Below, one piece after another: positions 61,746 through 64,000 of a DNA stretch of 64,000 bases. The notes beneath the pieces were generated by a model. That model did no database searches and was not told where the DNA came from. It saw only the letters and a list, made by a program, of their open reading frames with translations. The stretch lies in the NCBI GenBank assembly GCA_012295275.1, contig CM022670.1, positions 16,509,198 through 16,573,197 of the forward strand, written 5' to 3'. The number at the start of each line of letters is the position of its first letter. Within the stretch, counting starts at the first letter, position 1. The stretch is from Chrysomallon squamiferum (Eukaryota; Mollusca; Gastropoda; Neomphalida; Peltospiridae). Position numbers and translations under genes: made by a program.

Positions 61746-62210
61746 AAAATATTATTTCAGAGAAAATGTCATGAATTTGTGTTGTTTTTCTACAGATATA
61801 CGGGTATATTCTGTCCACAGGGTCCAAGAGACCCAGTTTATATCACACTTTATGCTGACTTGTATTGACTTTTTACAACTTCGGTGTATTTTGAATAATA
61901 AAACATTTCCACTACATTTACTTTCTTTGTAAAGTGACTTTAATTTTTATTTTTGTATTACTTTAAGATGTCTGTTGTTTATACATGTTTATTAATTATA
62001 ATTGTATTTTGAAATGTTCAATCATTACAATCTATATAAAACTTTAAAATGGTACTGTTATTTGATTACTGTAGATTTCTTAATTCATTCAACTATTTCA
62101 CCATGATCATGATCAGCTCTACATTTGGCAGATGTTCAGATGGCAGAACCTAGTTACAAGAACAGTTGCGTAAAATATTGTTTAAATATTCACGTAATAA
62201 AACAACAAAT

Positions 62211-62398
62211 ATTAATTTGTCAGATTCTTTCTTTATTAATCAGTGCAGTTTCATCAGAGATTTGAAAAATCTGTCTACCCTTCAAATCATCTTAATGCAG
62301 AAAAATATTATTCAAGAATCTTCAAAATAAAGCAACAAATAATTACTTTGTCAGATTCTTTCTTTATTAATCAGTGCAGTTTCATCAGAGATTTAAAA
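62211..62398 (+). repeat. Direct repeat of about 58 bp
   Basis: The stretch starting ttgtcagattctttctttat and ending tcatcagagattt occurs at about 62217-62264 and again at 62349-62394, nearly unchanged. It lies between the convergent 3' ends of CAD and the minus-strand gene. Confidence 0.8.
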
Positions 62399-62691
62399 CA
62401 GTGTAGACAGAGTCTACTGTTTCAGATTTTCCATCTGTTATTCTGAGTTGTTAAAATTAAAACCACTGAAAGATATACTAATGACATAGAGAAAAGAAAA
62501 ACAACAGAATGTGACATAATAGTCCTGTATGTTTCAAAAACTGATTTCCATTTCTCAAGAGTGGTAATTGCTAAGAGTGATAATTGTATGATGAACTTTT
62601 ACATTACGTTTTATCATTACTGACATGCATTCTTGTTGAAATCAGTTTACAGAAAGTGATGCATCTGAACACAAAACAAGGAACAATCTAA

Positions 62692-63072
62692 TCAGTCTGT
62701 TTTTAACTTCTTCAAGTCTGGCTCTTCAGTTTTCATCTTCTTCAAGTCTGGCTCTTCAGTTTTCATCTTCTTCAAGTCTGGCTCTTCAGTTTTATCTTCT
62801 CTTTTGATTTTAGGTGACAACCAGTTCTTCATAAAACTACTACTAGCTGAAGCTGAAGGTTTCCTGGGGGAAAAAAAAAGTGTGTGTGTGCTCAGATTTT
62901 ATAGTGTATGATTAATATTACATTTGATAAAACTTCCTTTTCTTGCATGGTGTCTTACTTACTTTAAATCAATGGGTTTTATGCAGTCAGGAGACTGGTA
63001 TCTTGAGTTGTTGACTGCTGAAGAAACTGGGTACATTGACAAACATTCAACAGATCTGATCAGTTTGGATGC
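62692..63072 (-). CDS. 3' end of an unidentified gene (last two exons)
   Basis: Two minus-strand exons, 62963-63072 and 62692-62863, join in phase across a GT-AG intron (donor gtaagt, acceptor tcccccag). The end of the protein reads ASKLIRSVECLSMYP, then VSSAVNNSRYQSPDCIKPID, then LKKPSASASSSFMKNWLSPK, followed by IKRED and three copies of KTEEPDLKKM or a close variant, ending KLKTD and TGA. I do not recognise the family. The tail is lysine/glutamate-rich, with IKRE matching a SUMOylation consensus; such tails are common in nuclear proteins, but this is only a suggestion. The gene converges on CAD and continues to the right of the window. The three 30-bp repeats lie at about 62702-62791. Confidence 0.7.
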
Positions 63073-64000
63073 CTGAATTTAAAAATAATATTTTATTCAT
63101 GGTTTAACGAATGGCCTTGATCAATTCAAGTTCAACATGGGTCACCAACTAACTGAAATGCTGTTATGACTATAACATATTTATCAGTACATTACTGGTA
63201 TATTTGACTGACTTTAACCCAGTCAGGGCTCAATTTTTCTTTATTTTCCTATATTTGAATAATAATAAATGTTCTGTGATACTTCTTATTTCTATTTTCA
63301 AACAAATGACCCATAAATTTTATTTATTAAAAATAAAATAATAATGATAAAAAGCAGGGTCTATGAGACTCCATACAGTTATTCCTGAAGGGTTAAATTG
63401 CATTGTTCTGTTGTGAACAAATTTCAAAATATATACATAATCTTAAAAATGATTATATACACAGAGAGATTCTTCCATATTTTGTAATGTTATTTTTTTT
63501 TTTTTGTATATCAGTTGCAGTCCATTTGTTACAATGACATTAACAAAAAACTGAAGTCTTGATTGTAACCCATAAATAAAATGATGATTTAGAACAGAGC
63601 TTGTCAACATTTATTCATTCAAAAATTGTAAACTTGAAACACCCACCCAAATTCACAGTAATTTAACAATTAACAGATTAGTTTTAACTACTCAAACTCG
63701 AAATAAAGTACAAGAAAATCAGAACACCTTCTTTTCTAAGAATATTCATTAATTTGTTGATTATAACATACACACTGTAACACTCTAGAAACAATTAAGC
63801 ACACAAATCTGAAAAGTTATGGACATGAAGTCAAAACACCCACAAATTGCTCCAGCAAAACAACAGGTACCTACAGTCACAGAATGGCCACCCACTAGTA
63901 AGTCAAAAACTCACTGTTGCGTACAACATCCACTAATTTAGAAGTATGTAAAATTCAATTAAGCAATTATCTCATGTAATCAAAGATGTATTTTAACTCT
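63073..64000. other. Intron or upstream part of the minus-strand gene
   Basis: AT-rich, with no further exon recognised on either strand. Most simply this is the next intron of the gene at 62692-63072. Confidence 0.4.

Larger units (their letters stand above)
60243..61960 (+). other. CAD: CAD 3' untranslated region (probable)
   Basis: No coding exon seen after the TAG. Possible poly(A) signals AATAAA lie at 60958-60963, 61431-61436 and 61897-61902; the last is followed by a T-rich stretch. The region contains the minisatellite at 61540-61745. How far the transcript extends cannot be settled from sequence. Confidence 0.5.

Overview
The window is AT-rich animal nuclear DNA. Genes are split into many small exons with GT-AG introns, microsatellites such as (AAT)n, (CA)n and (CT)n are frequent, and cut-and-paste transposon remnants (Tc1-like, Tigger-like, foldback) are scattered throughout. 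The fused CAD pyrimidine gene and the exon layout indicate a metazoan. The overall texture suggests an invertebrate, perhaps a mollusc or other lophotrochozoan, but that placement is a guess.

Positions 1-30.4 kb form a very large imperfect inverted duplication. The left arm (1 to about 12.64 kb, probably running off the window edge) and the right arm (about 19.1 to 30.44 kb) each carry a complete 10-exon ornithine-decarboxylase-like gene. The genes are ODC-A (2738-8212, plus strand) and ODC-B (21916-27673, minus strand), and they point towards each other. Both keep the PLP lysine and catalytic Cys, but both lack the Asp that follows that Cys in ODC. Each arm also has a decayed Tc1-like element downstream of the gene. 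Arm-specific insertions and deletions show that the duplication is old and not an assembly echo.

The spacer between the arms holds a gene for a protein with a probable CARD domain and coiled coil (12369-16120). It also holds, on the minus strand, a broken CDC14-type phosphatase fragment (17746-18190). Part of the CARD gene reappears as a rearranged fragment near 33.9 kb.

From 30.4 to 34.1 kb is a transposon-rich junction. It contains two Tigger-like fragments in opposite orientation, a 0.67-kb foldback element and the CARD-gene fragment.

From 34744 to 60242 lies an intact CAD gene on the plus strand. I reconstructed 45 exons with all phases consistent, giving about 2209 residues: glutaminase, two CPSase halves, dihydroorotase, linker and aspartate transcarbamylase. 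CAD makes carbamoyl phosphate, carbamoyl aspartate and dihydroorotate, the first three steps of UMP synthesis. Its introns contain several tandem arrays and small duplications that include copies of the adjoining splice site.

The last 1.5 kb holds the 3' end of an unidentified minus-strand gene (62692-63072) that converges on CAD and continues past the window.
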